A DNA stretch of 37,608 bases from Leptolyngbyaceae cyanobacterium CSU_1_3 (GTDB lineage: Bacteria; Cyanobacteriota; Cyanobacteriia; Leptolyngbyales; Leptolyngbyaceae). Made by a program: the position numbers and the translations under genes. Location: positions 1 to 37,608 of the forward strand of contig JAAUOZ010000036.1 of assembly GCA_012034655.1 (NCBI GenBank), written 5' to 3'. Numbering within the stretch: the stretch's first letter is position 1; every line of letters starts with the position of its first letter. Shown one piece after another: positions 16,658 to 25,213 of this stretch. Below the pieces are notes generated by a model. It worked only from the letters and a program-made list of their open reading frames with translations, ran no database searches and was not told the origin of the DNA.

Positions 16658-17890
16658 ATGAACAGTTCGAGTTGTCGATTTTGCGGATCTTCCCTGCACC
16701 ATACCTTCGTTGATTTGGGGATGTCGCCCCTGTGCCAAACTCACATCACCCCAGAAGCGCTCAACCACATGGAGCCTTTCTATCCCCTTCATACCTATGT
16801 GTGTGAAAACTGCTTTTTGGTACAGTTGCAAGAGTTCGTCAGCCCTCAAGACATTTTTACCGAGTATGCTTATTTTTCGTCCTATGTTGATGCATTGCTG
16901 AAGAACGCCAGTGAGTACTCAGATCTCATGGTCGAACGGTTCAAGCTCGGTGCTCACAGCCAAGTCATTGAAATTGCCAGTAACGATGGCTATCTGCTGC
17001 AATACTTCCTCAAAAAAGGCATTCCCGTTCTGGGAGTCGAGCCTGCTGTCAACGTTTCGCAGGTGGCGATCGACAAAGGCATTCCCGTCGTCAACAAGTT
17101 TTTTGGTCAACAGACAGCGATCGAACTGGCAGCTAATGGCAAAGCAGATTTGCTGCTTGGCAACAACGTTCTCGCCCATGTGCCCGACATCAACGATTTT
17201 GTCTCCGGCATGAAAGTTCTCCTCAAAGCCGATGGCGTGATCACGATGGAATTTCCCCACCTGATGCGCCTGATGGCGGAGAACCAGTTCGACACGATTT
17301 ACCACGAACACTTCTCCTACCTATCCTTCATGGTGGTGCAAAAGATTTTTGCCCATCATGGTCTCACGCTCTTTGATGTGCAAGAGATTCCCATTCACGG
17401 CGGTTCGCTGAGAATCTACGCTCGCCATACAGAAGACTCTTCTAAGCCCGTGGGCGATCGCGTCACCGAACTGATTGCCCGCGAAGCCGCCGCCGGGTTC
17501 GACAAGCTAGAAACCTACGCCCACTTCACCGAGCAAGTTAAAGAAACCAAGCGCAAACTGTTAGAGTTTCTGATCACCGCCAAGCAAAAAGGCAAAACGA
17601 TCGCAGGCTATGGTGCTCCGGGTAAGGGCAATACCTTGCTGAACTATTGCGGAATTCGTACCGACTTTTTAGACTACACCGTCGATCGCAATCCCTACAA
17701 GCAGGGTAAATTCACCCCCGGAACCCATATTCCGATTCTTTCCCCCGATCGCATCAAAGAGACAAAACCAGATTATCTATTGATTTTGCCCTGGAACGTG
17801 AAAGACGAAATTATGGAGCAGACTTCATACATTCGGGAATGGGGCGGACAGTTTGTGATCCCTATTCCAGAAGTCAAAATCTATTCCTGA
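16658..17890 (+). CDS. Sugar C-methyltransferase family protein (zinc-finger, SAM-dependent)
   Basis: From the ATG at 16658 this is a 410-residue protein with the three-part layout of NDP-sugar C-methyltransferases (TylCIII/NovU-like): an N-terminal zinc-binding domain with the Cys pairs CRFCG and CENC, a SAM-binding Rossmann domain with VIEIASNDGYLLQYFLKKG (near residue 105), and a C-terminal domain with AGYGAPGKGNTLLNYCGI and DYTVDRNPYKQGKFTPG. A TTG at 16613 would add 15 residues and is not supported. It opens an operon with the epimerase and ugd genes. Such enzymes methylate 3-keto sugar nucleotides, but the needed 4,6-dehydratase is not in this window. Confidence 0.85.
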   Translation: MNSSSCRFCGSSLHHTFVDLGMSPLCQTHITPEALNHMEPFYPLHTYVCENCFLVQLQEFVSPQDIFTEYAYFSSYVDALLKNASEYSDLMVERFKLGAHSQVIEIASNDGYLLQYFLKKGIPVLGVEPAVNVSQVAIDKGIPVVNKFFGQQTAIELAANGKADLLLGNNVLAHVPDINDFVSGMKVLLKADGVITMEFPHLMRLMAENQFDTIYHEHFSYLSFMVVQKIFAHHGLTLFDVQEIPIHGGSLRIYARHTEDSSKPVGDRVTELIAREAAAGFDKLETYAHFTEQVKETKRKLLEFLITAKQKGKTIAGYGAPGKGNTLLNYCGIRTDFLDYTVDRNPYKQGKFTPGTHIPILSPDRIKETKPDYLLILPWNVKDEIMEQTSYIREWGGQFVIPIPEVKIYS

Positions 17891-17979
17891 TCAAGCTGTT
17901 TTATCAGACAATTTCTCAGGCCATTTCTGAGAAAAATCAAGAGTTTACGCGCCACAAACTGTTGACTAATCTGTCATTG

Positions 17980-19173
17980 ATGCAACCCATCTCCCAGACA
18001 CGCCCTACGGGTGAAACAACTAACGTTAGCTTGACCGTCGATCGGCAAGATACCAAACCAATGCTGAATGCAAAAGACATCATCGACCAAGACCTGAATT
18101 ATATTTGCACCAACCTGACCGAAGAGTTTGGCGCAATGGCTGGCAAAAATCTCCTGATCACAGGAGGCGCAGGCTTTTTAGGCTACTACTTTGTGCAATC
18201 GGTGCTGCACTGGAACCAGAAAGTAGAGTCAGGCAAACAAATCCGCCTCACCGTCTACGACAACTATTCGCGAGGGGTTCCCGCCTGGTTGATGGATCTC
18301 AAAGGAGATCCGACTCTAACCCTGCTCAAGCACGACATGACCCAGCCTCTGCCGCCCGATATGGGAGACTTCCAGTACATCATTCACGCTGCGTCGATCG
18401 CCTCTCCCACCTACTACCGCAAAGACCCGATCGGCACCATGGATGCCAACGTTAACGGGTTGCGAAACTTGCTGGAATACTTCAAAAATCAGCAGGCACA
18501 AGGCAAAGAAGTCGGCGGATTTCTCTTCTTTTCTAGCAGCGAAATCTACGGCGACCCCACCTCCGAAAATATTCCCACCCCCGAAGATTATCGAGGATTG
18601 GTTTCTTGCACCGGGCCCCGTGCTTGCTACGACGAAGCCAAGCGCTATGGTGAAACCCTCTGTGTCAACTTCGCCCAACAGTATGGCTTGCCCATCAAAT
18701 CTGCCCGCCCATTCAACAACTATGGCCCCGGCTTGAAGATCAGCGATCGTCGCCTCCTCCCCGATTTTGCCCGCGATGTCCTCTCTGGTCGAGACATCAC
18801 AATGCTCTCCGATGGGTCGCCCAAGCGGACGTTTTGCTACTCAGCAGATTCGATCACAGGCTACTACAAGGTTCTGGTCAAAGGTCATGCTGGCGAAGCT
18901 TACAACATTGGCATTGAATCCCCTGAAATTTCGGTCGCAGAACTAGCAGAGCGCGTCGTTGCTCTCTCCCAAGAGCTATTTGGCTACCAGGGCAAAGTTG
19001 TGCGGCAAGTCAGCGACGACCAAGACTATCTTGTAGACAACCCCAACCGTCGCTGCCCCGTGATTGAGAAAGCACGAACTCACCTGGGCTACGACCCGAA
19101 GATTTTTGTGGAAGAAGGGCTACGGCGATCGCTGATCTGGTATTACGACAACCAAGAAGCGGAGGACGCATAA
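17980..19173 (+). CDS. NAD-dependent epimerase/dehydratase, UDP-glucuronate decarboxylase-like
   Basis: A 397-residue short-chain (extended SDR) sugar-nucleotide enzyme. LLITGGAGFLGYYF is the NAD-binding motif, SSSEIYGDP the Ser region, and GPRACYDEAKRYGE the YxxxK catalytic pair in the context usual for UDP-xylose synthase (YDEGKR). ARPFNNYGPGL follows. The next gene, ugd, makes UDP-glucuronate, the UXS substrate, which supports conversion to UDP-xylose; the family is broad, so another sugar reaction is possible. I use the ATG at 17980; ATG at 18061 (MLNAKDIIDQD) is an equally reasonable start, as neither has a ribosome site and residues before it are low in homology signal. It overlaps ugd by one base (TAATG). 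Confidence 0.82.
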   Translation: MQPISQTRPTGETTNVSLTVDRQDTKPMLNAKDIIDQDLNYICTNLTEEFGAMAGKNLLITGGAGFLGYYFVQSVLHWNQKVESGKQIRLTVYDNYSRGVPAWLMDLKGDPTLTLLKHDMTQPLPPDMGDFQYIIHAASIASPTYYRKDPIGTMDANVNGLRNLLEYFKNQQAQGKEVGGFLFFSSSEIYGDPTSENIPTPEDYRGLVSCTGPRACYDEAKRYGETLCVNFAQQYGLPIKSARPFNNYGPGLKISDRRLLPDFARDVLSGRDITMLSDGSPKRTFCYSADSITGYYKVLVKGHAGEAYNIGIESPEISVAELAERVVALSQELFGYQGKVVRQVSDDQDYLVDNPNRRCPVIEKARTHLGYDPKIFVEEGLRRSLIWYYDNQEAEDA

Positions 19174-20510
19174 TGCAAGTTTCGATCATTGGCACTGGAT
19201 ACGTGGGCTTGGTCTCAGGGGTTTGCTTTGCAGAAAAAGGGCATCAAGTTCTCTGTGTTGATATTGACCCCACCAAGGTCGAAAAAATTAACCAGGGCAT
19301 TTCTCCATTCTATGAGCCTGGGTTGAATGAATTGCTCCAGCGCAACATTCACTCGCGTCTAAAAGCAACGACTGATTTTCGGCAAGCAATTTTAGAAACC
19401 GACATCTCGCTCATTGCCGTGGGCACACCCTTTGATGGACGAGAGGTTGATCTAACCTACGTCAAGCAGGCTGCCAAGCAAATTGGTGAGGCCCTCAAAG
19501 ATAAATCGACCTATCACCTGGTGATCGTTAAAAGTACCGTTGTGCCCGGAACCACCGATCAGGTCGTGTTGCCAATTTTGGAAGCGGCTTCTGGCAAAAA
19601 AGCAGGGGTTGACTTTGGGGTCGGTATGAATCCAGAATTCCTGACTGAAGGCGAAGCGGTGGATGACTTTATGTATCCCGATCGCATCGTCTTGGGTGGT
19701 ATTGATGATCAGAGCATCGACCTGCTAGATCAACTCTACAGCGGCTTTGATGGGGTCGATCGTCTGAGAACGAACAACTCCACCGCCGAGATGATCAAAT
19801 ATACCTCAAACTCTCTGCTGGCACTGCTGATCTCGTTTTCTAATGAAGTTGGCAATCTCTGTGCCGCGATCGGCAATACCGATGTAGTGGACGTGATGAA
19901 AGGCGTACACAACAGCCGCTATTTGACGACAATCCTGCCCAATGGCGATCGCATTATTCCGCCGATTACCAGTTTTTTAGCGGCGGGTTGTGGTTTTGGG
20001 GGTAGCTGCCTACCCAAAGATGTGAAAGCCTTGATTGCCCACGGCGAAAAGCATGGGAGCCAGATGCCCTTGTTAGATGCGGTGATTCGCACCAATCAAG
20101 CCCAACCTCAGCAGGTGATGGCTCGACTGCACAAGCACTTTTCTTCCCTCGCAGGAGTGCGCGTTGCAGTTCTGGGGCTAGCTTTTCGACCCAACACGAA
20201 CGATATGCGCGAATCTCCAGCAATTCCTATCATCCAGGAGTTGTTGGCTCAAAAAGCAGTGCTGAAGGCTTACGATCCGGTCGCCAACTCTGAAGCGGAA
20301 CACATCTTAGGTTCTGGCACGATCGAGTTCTGCACCAGTCTCTCGCAAGTGCTGAGTGACGTACAGGCAGTGGTGCTGGTGACTCGTTGGGATGAGTTTC
20401 GCCAAGTTCCAGAACTTTTGGCTCAGCTAGATCAGCAGCCTGTCTTCATCGATGGTCGTCGGCTACTCGATAAGCATGCCCTTACCCGCTACGAAGGGAT
20501 TGGCATGTAG
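19173..20510 (+). CDS. ugd: UDP-glucose 6-dehydrogenase
   Basis: A 445-residue enzyme oxidising UDP-glucose to UDP-glucuronate with two NAD+. QVSIIGTGYVGLVSGVCF at the N-terminus is the GxGxxG NAD-binding site, VGTPFDGREVDLTYV and KSTVVPGTTDQV are family blocks, and the catalytic cysteine is in FGGSCLPKDVKAL (family form usually GGSCFPKD) near residue 270. The C-terminal UDP-binding half has AVLGLAFRPNTNDMRESP. The start ATG overlaps the previous stop by one base (TAATG), indicating translational coupling. It supplies UDP-glucuronate to the neighbouring epimerase. A 13-bp inverted repeat follows the stop. Confidence 0.95.
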   Translation: MQVSIIGTGYVGLVSGVCFAEKGHQVLCVDIDPTKVEKINQGISPFYEPGLNELLQRNIHSRLKATTDFRQAILETDISLIAVGTPFDGREVDLTYVKQAAKQIGEALKDKSTYHLVIVKSTVVPGTTDQVVLPILEAASGKKAGVDFGVGMNPEFLTEGEAVDDFMYPDRIVLGGIDDQSIDLLDQLYSGFDGVDRLRTNNSTAEMIKYTSNSLLALLISFSNEVGNLCAAIGNTDVVDVMKGVHNSRYLTTILPNGDRIIPPITSFLAAGCGFGGSCLPKDVKALIAHGEKHGSQMPLLDAVIRTNQAQPQQVMARLHKHFSSLAGVRVAVLGLAFRPNTNDMRESPAIPIIQELLAQKAVLKAYDPVANSEAEHILGSGTIEFCTSLSQVLSDVQAVVLVTRWDEFRQVPELLAQLDQQPVFIDGRRLLDKHALTRYEGIGM

Positions 20511-20517
20511 CTCTCTG

Positions 20518-20564
20518 GGAGGTTTGATGCTCTCGAATCAGGGCGACGATCGCATCAAACCTCC
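20518..20564 (+). terminator. Perfect 13-bp stem-loop closing the ugd operon
   Basis: ggaggtttgatgc (20518-20530) pairs exactly with gcatcaaacctcc (20552-20564), loop 21 nt. It starts 8 nt after the ugd stop. There is no T-run, so it may be a terminator or a 3'-end stabilising hairpin. Confidence 0.55.
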
Positions 20565-20692
20565 TACCCACCAGTGTCTTTTTGCTATGAAGCATCAATT
20601 TTCACTTTAGCGCCTCGTCTCAGTCAATCCTATGACATGGGCTTCTAGGCACTCCATCATTTTTATATTTTGGTAATGCTTGAGTAAATCGA

Positions 20693-21624
20693 ATGAACAC
20701 CGTTTTTTTTGATTCAGTTGTTAGTGACGAAATGAGACGAGAACGCCTGTATAACGGGCAGCTTTTTATTTTCTCACCCCGTCCTAGTATGTTGGCGCTG
20801 TGTGAATTTGCCCGTGAGATGTTGGAGGAAGCTTTCGCACCGCTCCATCCCACCCAGGCACAATTTGATCTAAGTGTTGAAGAATTTGTCGCGATCGCGC
20901 TCCCCTCAAACCCAAATTCATTCATCACCCCAAATCCAAGCAACTCATTCAAAAAGTCTTGGAAGAATATGGCTACGACTTAGAGAAAACCTACTTCGAC
21001 GTGCCAAGATTAAAAATCATCACTCACAATGCTTATCTGACCGCAGGAGTTGGCTATCCCTTCCATCCCCACCGCGACACTTGGTACTGCGCTCCTCAAA
21101 GCCAGGTGAACTGGTGGCTCCCCGTTTACGAGTTTGAGTCAGAGAGCGCAATGGCTTTTCACCCTCGCTACTGGAATGAGCCTGTCCACAATAGCTCAAG
21201 CAACTTCAACTATTACGAATACAATAGCACTGGGCGCAAAAATGCTGCACAGTACATCAAGTCCGATACGCGCAACCAACCTCGTCCCCAAGACATCATA
21301 GAAATCGATCCCCATCTGCGGCTCGTCTGTGAGGTTGGAGGAGCCATCCTTTTCTCCGGCGCACAGATGCACTCCACCGTACCCAACACTTCTGGACGTA
21401 CCCGCTTTAGCATCGACTTTAGAACCATCCATTTGGATGATGTACTCGCCCAACGGGGAGCGCCCAATCTCGATGCCGCCCCAACTGGAACTGCGCTCAG
21501 AGACTTTATGCGGGCCACAGACTTCTCGCGCCTACCCGAAGAAGTAGTGGCGCTCTACGAAGATATGCCCCCCCTCGAAGGAGATGTGATCTTTCAACCG
21601 CCAGCCGCCCTCATCGCTTCCTAA
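20693..21624 (+). pseudogene. 2-oxoglutarate/Fe(II) oxygenase-like protein, split by a one-base deletion
   Basis: The reading frame starts at the ATG 20693 and fits the family for about 68 residues, then shifts. Adding one base after 20898 (in the gcgatcgc site) restores a continuous protein of about 310 residues: VAIA then APLKPKFIHHPKSKQ and on to LEEYGYDLEKTYFDV. The second half has the metal motif HPHRDTW (HxD) and the distal QMHSTVPNTSGRTRFSIDF (His, then Arg for 2-oxoglutarate), typical of phytanoyl-CoA-type dioxygenases. The gene is 8-10 nt before the DUF4910 gene, so they probably form a pair acting on the glycan or a small molecule. Whether the shift is real or a sequence error is not decidable here. 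Confidence 0.75.
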
Positions 21625-21633
21625 ACAGGGATT

Positions 21634-22914
21634 ATGAACATTACTGATCTCAAAGAGATCCTGGATATTGAGCAGGTAGGTCAGGGGCTGCATCAGTTAA
21701 TTTCTGACCTCTACCCAATCTGCCGCAGCATCACGGGGAATGGGTTTCGAGAAACGCTGGGTCAGATTCAACCACTGATCCCACTGACGCTTCATGAAGT
21801 TCCCACAGGGACACAGGTTTTCGACTGGACAGTGCCGCGAGAGTGGAACATTCGAGATGCCTACGTCCGAAATTCTCAAGGCGATCGCGTCATCGACTTC
21901 CAAAAATCGAACCTACATGTAGTCAACTACAGCGTCCCCGTACACAAGAAGCTCTCACTGGAAGAACTTAAGCCAAACCTGTTCACGCTACCCGATCGCC
22001 CAGATTGGGTTCCCTATCGCACGTCTTACTACAAAGACAGTTGGGGGTTTTGTCTGACCCATCGGCAGTTGCTCGAACTTCCGGACGATGAGTATGAAGT
22101 CTGCATCGATACAACCCTGGAACCTGGAAGTCTGACCTACGGTGAATGTTATTTGCCAGGAGAAGAGTCCGATGAGGTGCTCATCTCCTGCCATGCTTGC
22201 CACCCTTCTCTAGCCAATGACAACCTGGCAGGAATCGCGATCGCGACTCACCTTGCCAAGCACCTCGGACAAGTGGCGCGTCGTTATTCCTACCGTTTCA
22301 TCTTTATCCCCGCGACGATTGGCTCTATTACCTGGCTCAGTCGCAACGAAGAGCACGTCGATCGCATCAAGCACGGGTTGGTGTTGAGTTGTTTGGGTGA
22401 TCCGGGCAAGTCAACTTATAAGAAAAGTCGGCGCGGCGATGCTGAAATCGATCGGGCAGTGCTACATGTGCTCCAGCATTCTGGGCAAGATTATGAGGCG
22501 ATCGACTTTTTTCCCTACGGATACGATGAGCGACAATATTGTTCGCCTGGGTTTAACTTACCAGTTGGCTGCCTGATGCGGACTCCCAATAGCAAATATC
22601 CTGAATACCACACGTCCGCAGACAATCTGGAGTTCGTGCAACCTGTTTATCTTCAAGATTCCTTCGCCAAGTGTTTAGATATCCTATCTGTGTTAGAGCA
22701 CAACAAAACCTACGTCAATCAAAATCCCAAGTGTGAGCCGCAACTGGGCAAGCGAGGACTCTATCGATCGGTCGGAGGCGCGGCGGGTTCGGGTATTGAC
22801 GAAATGGCAATGCTGTGGACGCTCAACCTGTCAGATGGAAAGCACAGTTTACTGGAGATTGCCGATCGCTCCGGTTCCGAATTTAGTGCTATCAAAAAGC
22901 GGCTGATGCCTTAG
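21634..22914 (+). CDS. DUF4910/DUF2172 M28-like aminopeptidase-domain protein
   Basis: A 426-residue protein with an N-terminal DUF2172-type region (LYPICRSITGNGFRETLGQIQ, WNIRDAYVRNSQGDRVIDF) and an M28-like zinc-peptidase fold carrying SCHACHPSLANDNLAG (His and Asp ligand region near residues 187-202), RFIFIPATIGSITWL and MRTPNSKYPEYHTSADNLEF near the end, plus a short winged-helix-like tail. Such proteins are frequent in O-antigen/exopolysaccharide loci; the reaction is unknown, and they may act as amidases or transferases rather than as aminopeptidases. It is nine bases after the split oxygenase gene and is likely co-transcribed. Confidence 0.85.
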   Translation: MNITDLKEILDIEQVGQGLHQLISDLYPICRSITGNGFRETLGQIQPLIPLTLHEVPTGTQVFDWTVPREWNIRDAYVRNSQGDRVIDFQKSNLHVVNYSVPVHKKLSLEELKPNLFTLPDRPDWVPYRTSYYKDSWGFCLTHRQLLELPDDEYEVCIDTTLEPGSLTYGECYLPGEESDEVLISCHACHPSLANDNLAGIAIATHLAKHLGQVARRYSYRFIFIPATIGSITWLSRNEEHVDRIKHGLVLSCLGDPGKSTYKKSRRGDAEIDRAVLHVLQHSGQDYEAIDFFPYGYDERQYCSPGFNLPVGCLMRTPNSKYPEYHTSADNLEFVQPVYLQDSFAKCLDILSVLEHNKTYVNQNPKCEPQLGKRGLYRSVGGAAGSGIDEMAMLWTLNLSDGKHSLLEIADRSGSEFSAIKKRLMP

Positions 22915-23051
22915 TTGCCAGCAATTTGTTGCGAGAATTGGCTGATTAATTTTGAATTAATTCATCTTGAGTGGTACAACAGCTTTGAGCACAAACGCTC
23001 AGGACACTTTAAAACGCATATCTTGATTCACATAGTTTGGAGGTCATTCGG

Positions 23052-23839
23052 ATGAAAGTTGTTCTGTTTTGCGGCGGTCTAGGCACAGACTCAGGGATTA
23101 TTCAGAGAGTATTCCCAAGCCAATGGTTAACATTGGTTATCGTCCCATTATCTGGCATTTGATGAAATACTACGCCCACTATGGACATAAAGAGTTCATT
23201 CTGTGCCTTGGCTATAAAGCTGATTTTGTCAAAAATTACTTCTTAAACTACAACGAATGTCTTTCCAATGATTTCGTGCTGTCGAGCGGTGGTAAAGAGA
23301 TTCAAATGCTCAACAGTGACATTCAAGATTGGAAAATTACGTTTGTTGATACGGGGCTGCACTCCAATATTGGTCAGCGCCTCAAAGCCGTTGAAAAACA
23401 CATTGGCGACGATGAAATGTTTTTGGCAAATTACAGCGATGGGCTAACAAACTTGCCACTAGACCACTACATTGATAACTTTATTCGCCAAGACAAAGTT
23501 GCTAGCTTTGTCTCTGTAAAACCAACTCAAACATTTCACGTTATCTCTACAAAAGAGGATGGGCTAGTGACTAGCATTCAACACGTTACTAGCTCAGATA
23601 CTCGAATCAACGGTGGTTTTTTCGCCTTCAAAAAAGATATTTTCAGATATCTGGGCCAGGGCGAAGAACTCGTGCTTGAACCTTTCCAAAGACTCATTGA
23701 AAAAGAAGAATTAGTCTCCTACAAATACGACGGATTTTGGACTTGTATGGACACTTTCAAAGATAAGCAAAATCTTGATGATATGTATTCTCAAGGCAGA
23801 GCAGTTTGGGAAGTATGGAAAACTCCAGAAACCTATTAG
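23052..23839 (+). pseudogene. rfbF: Glucose-1-phosphate cytidylyltransferase, split by a one-base deletion
   Basis: The ATG at 23052 has an excellent ribosome site (ggagg at 23039-23043). The first 12 residues, MKVVLFCGGLGT, are the start of the nucleotidyltransferase G-rich motif, but the frame then shifts. Inserting one A near 23087 continues into RLRDYSESIPKPMVNIGYRP, giving about 262 residues, the usual size. The rest is intact, with ANYSDGLTNLPL (metal-binding Asp), NGGFFAF and the C-terminal DGFWTCMDTFKDKQ. The enzyme makes CDP-glucose from CTP and glucose-1-phosphate, the first step to CDP-deoxysugars. RfbG/RfbH partners are absent from this window. The defect might be a sequencing error. 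Confidence 0.85.
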
Positions 23840-23988
23840 ATAGATTGGTCTAGTTCAATGTCAGACGTAGTGCGGGAAGCTTGACTACGATCGATTTGTT
23901 TGCACTACCGCTATCTACAAATTAATTACACCCATCCCCATAGTCACCCACATACTATATTTGTCGCGATCGCCATCGGAGAGCAAAA

Positions 23989-24642
23989 GTGCTGAAGTTA
24001 ACGTTTGAGCAAAAAGAGGATTCCGCCTATCGAATTCTCTGCTTGGGAGCCCATTGTGACGACATCGAAATTGGCTGTGGTGGAACAATTCTCAAGTTAA
24101 TTAAAACCTACCCAAATGCGATCTTTTACTGGGTTGTTTTTAGCTCTAGCGAGATCAGGGCCAAGGAAGCTTTTGCCAGCGCCAATCTCTTCCTGAGAGG
24201 AGCAACCGTCCAAAATATCGTGGTCAAAAACTTCAGGAATAGCTTTTTCCCGTTCGTAGGAGCCGAAATCAAAGAATACTTTGAGGAGATTAAACAAGCA
24301 TTTTCTCCTGATCTTGTGTTCACCCATTATCGGCAGGATGCCCACCAAGATCATCGCTTAATTTCTGACCTTGCCTGGAATAGTTTTCGAGATCACCTGA
24401 TTCTGGAATACGAGATTCCCAAATATGACGGTGACGTTGGCAATCCTAATTTCTTTGTCCATTTAGATGAAGCAATTTGTCAGCGCAAAATTCAAACCAT
24501 TATGGAGGTTTTTGAGACTCAGAAAAAGCGACAGTGGTTTACGGAGGACACATTCCAAGCTCTACTGCGACTTCGAGGAGTAGAATCTAACTCGCCAAGT
24601 AAATATGCAGAAGCTTTTCACTGTCGCAAAATTGTACTCTAA
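23989..24642 (+). CDS. PIG-L family (LmbE-like) deacetylase
   Basis: A 217-residue zinc-dependent N-acetyl-sugar deacetylase of the PIG-L/LmbE fold. The family motif (A)H(C)DD appears in LGAHCDDIEIGCGGTI near residue 20, and the third zinc ligand is in RQDAHQDHRLISDLAW near residue 120. The start is a GTG at 23989, preferred because ggagag lies about 6-7 nt upstream. Homologues remove acetyl from GlcNAc-type substrates; here it plausibly N-deacetylates a sugar of the exopolysaccharide. A good rho-independent terminator follows at 24709, so the unit ends here. Confidence 0.85.
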   Translation: MLKLTFEQKEDSAYRILCLGAHCDDIEIGCGGTILKLIKTYPNAIFYWVVFSSSEIRAKEAFASANLFLRGATVQNIVVKNFRNSFFPFVGAEIKEYFEEIKQAFSPDLVFTHYRQDAHQDHRLISDLAWNSFRDHLILEYEIPKYDGDVGNPNFFVHLDEAICQRKIQTIMEVFETQKKRQWFTEDTFQALLRLRGVESNSPSKYAEAFHCRKIVL

Positions 24643-24708
24643 TCTGCTTGAGCAGGAGAATTTTTAATCAACATCAACGTTTTATGAATTTAATCTGCTC
24701 TCAAGTCT

Positions 24709-24740
24709 AGGAGATCTTTTACAGGTCTCCTTTTATTTTC
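24709..24740 (+). terminator. Rho-independent terminator after the PIG-L gene
   Basis: aggagatc (24709-24716) pairs with ggtctcct (24724-24731) with one T-G wobble and a 7-nt loop, followed directly by tttattttc. This is a standard intrinsic terminator, about 65 nt after the stop codon at 24642. Confidence 0.8.
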
Positions 24741-24793
24741 GTTTTCTGTAGTATTTCAAAACCCTTGAACCGTCGATCGACTTCATAAAACCT

Positions 24794-24967
24794 TTGAAAA
24801 AGAGATTTCGTCAGCCTCGATTAATAGCCGAAGCAGCAACGAGAATTTTGAAGGAACTTGGGGCTAACCATGAAGAGTGCATAAAAGGGCTTGCTCGAAG
24901 ATTTACGGAAGAGATAAGGTTTTTGGGTAGTGAAATCCCAAGATCTTGCGAAGTTGCTCACCCTTGA
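24794..24967 (+). other. Short ORF-like stretch, probable gene remnant
   Basis: A frame open from about 24750 to the TGA at 24965-24967 reads sensible amino acids (KKRFRQPRLIAEAATRILK and on to RFTEEIRFLGSEIPRSC), with only a TTG as a possible start. Immediately after, a neighbouring frame reads LEPVVLLGSWKINEVHLPG, again protein-like. Together they look like the end of a decayed gene with a frameshift, but I do not recognise a family. The remainder of the 571-bp spacer before lhgO shows nothing else definite. Confidence 0.25.
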
Positions 24968-25213
24968 GCCAGTGGTTCTTCTCGGTTCTTGGAAGATTAA
25001 TGAAGTGCACCTTCCAGGTTGAGGCGTGATTATACCTAGCTCGTTAGAAAGATCCATCCATGTTGAACTGATTAGAAGGGTAACTTAGTGGGCACAACGT
25101 CTGGTGATTCTGCTCTCAAGACCGTCTTCAAAAGCGTAGAGCTACAGAAGCCGATCGCGCAGAAAATAAGGATTTTTTCAACCCAGAGAATTCACTGACT
25201 GTCGGGGACTACC

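Noticed and set aside
20693..21624. Programmed -1 frameshift in the oxygenase gene instead of a deletion
   Set aside because: There is no slippery heptamer at the shift site; only the YtxH A-run could support slippage and that alone is not convincing.
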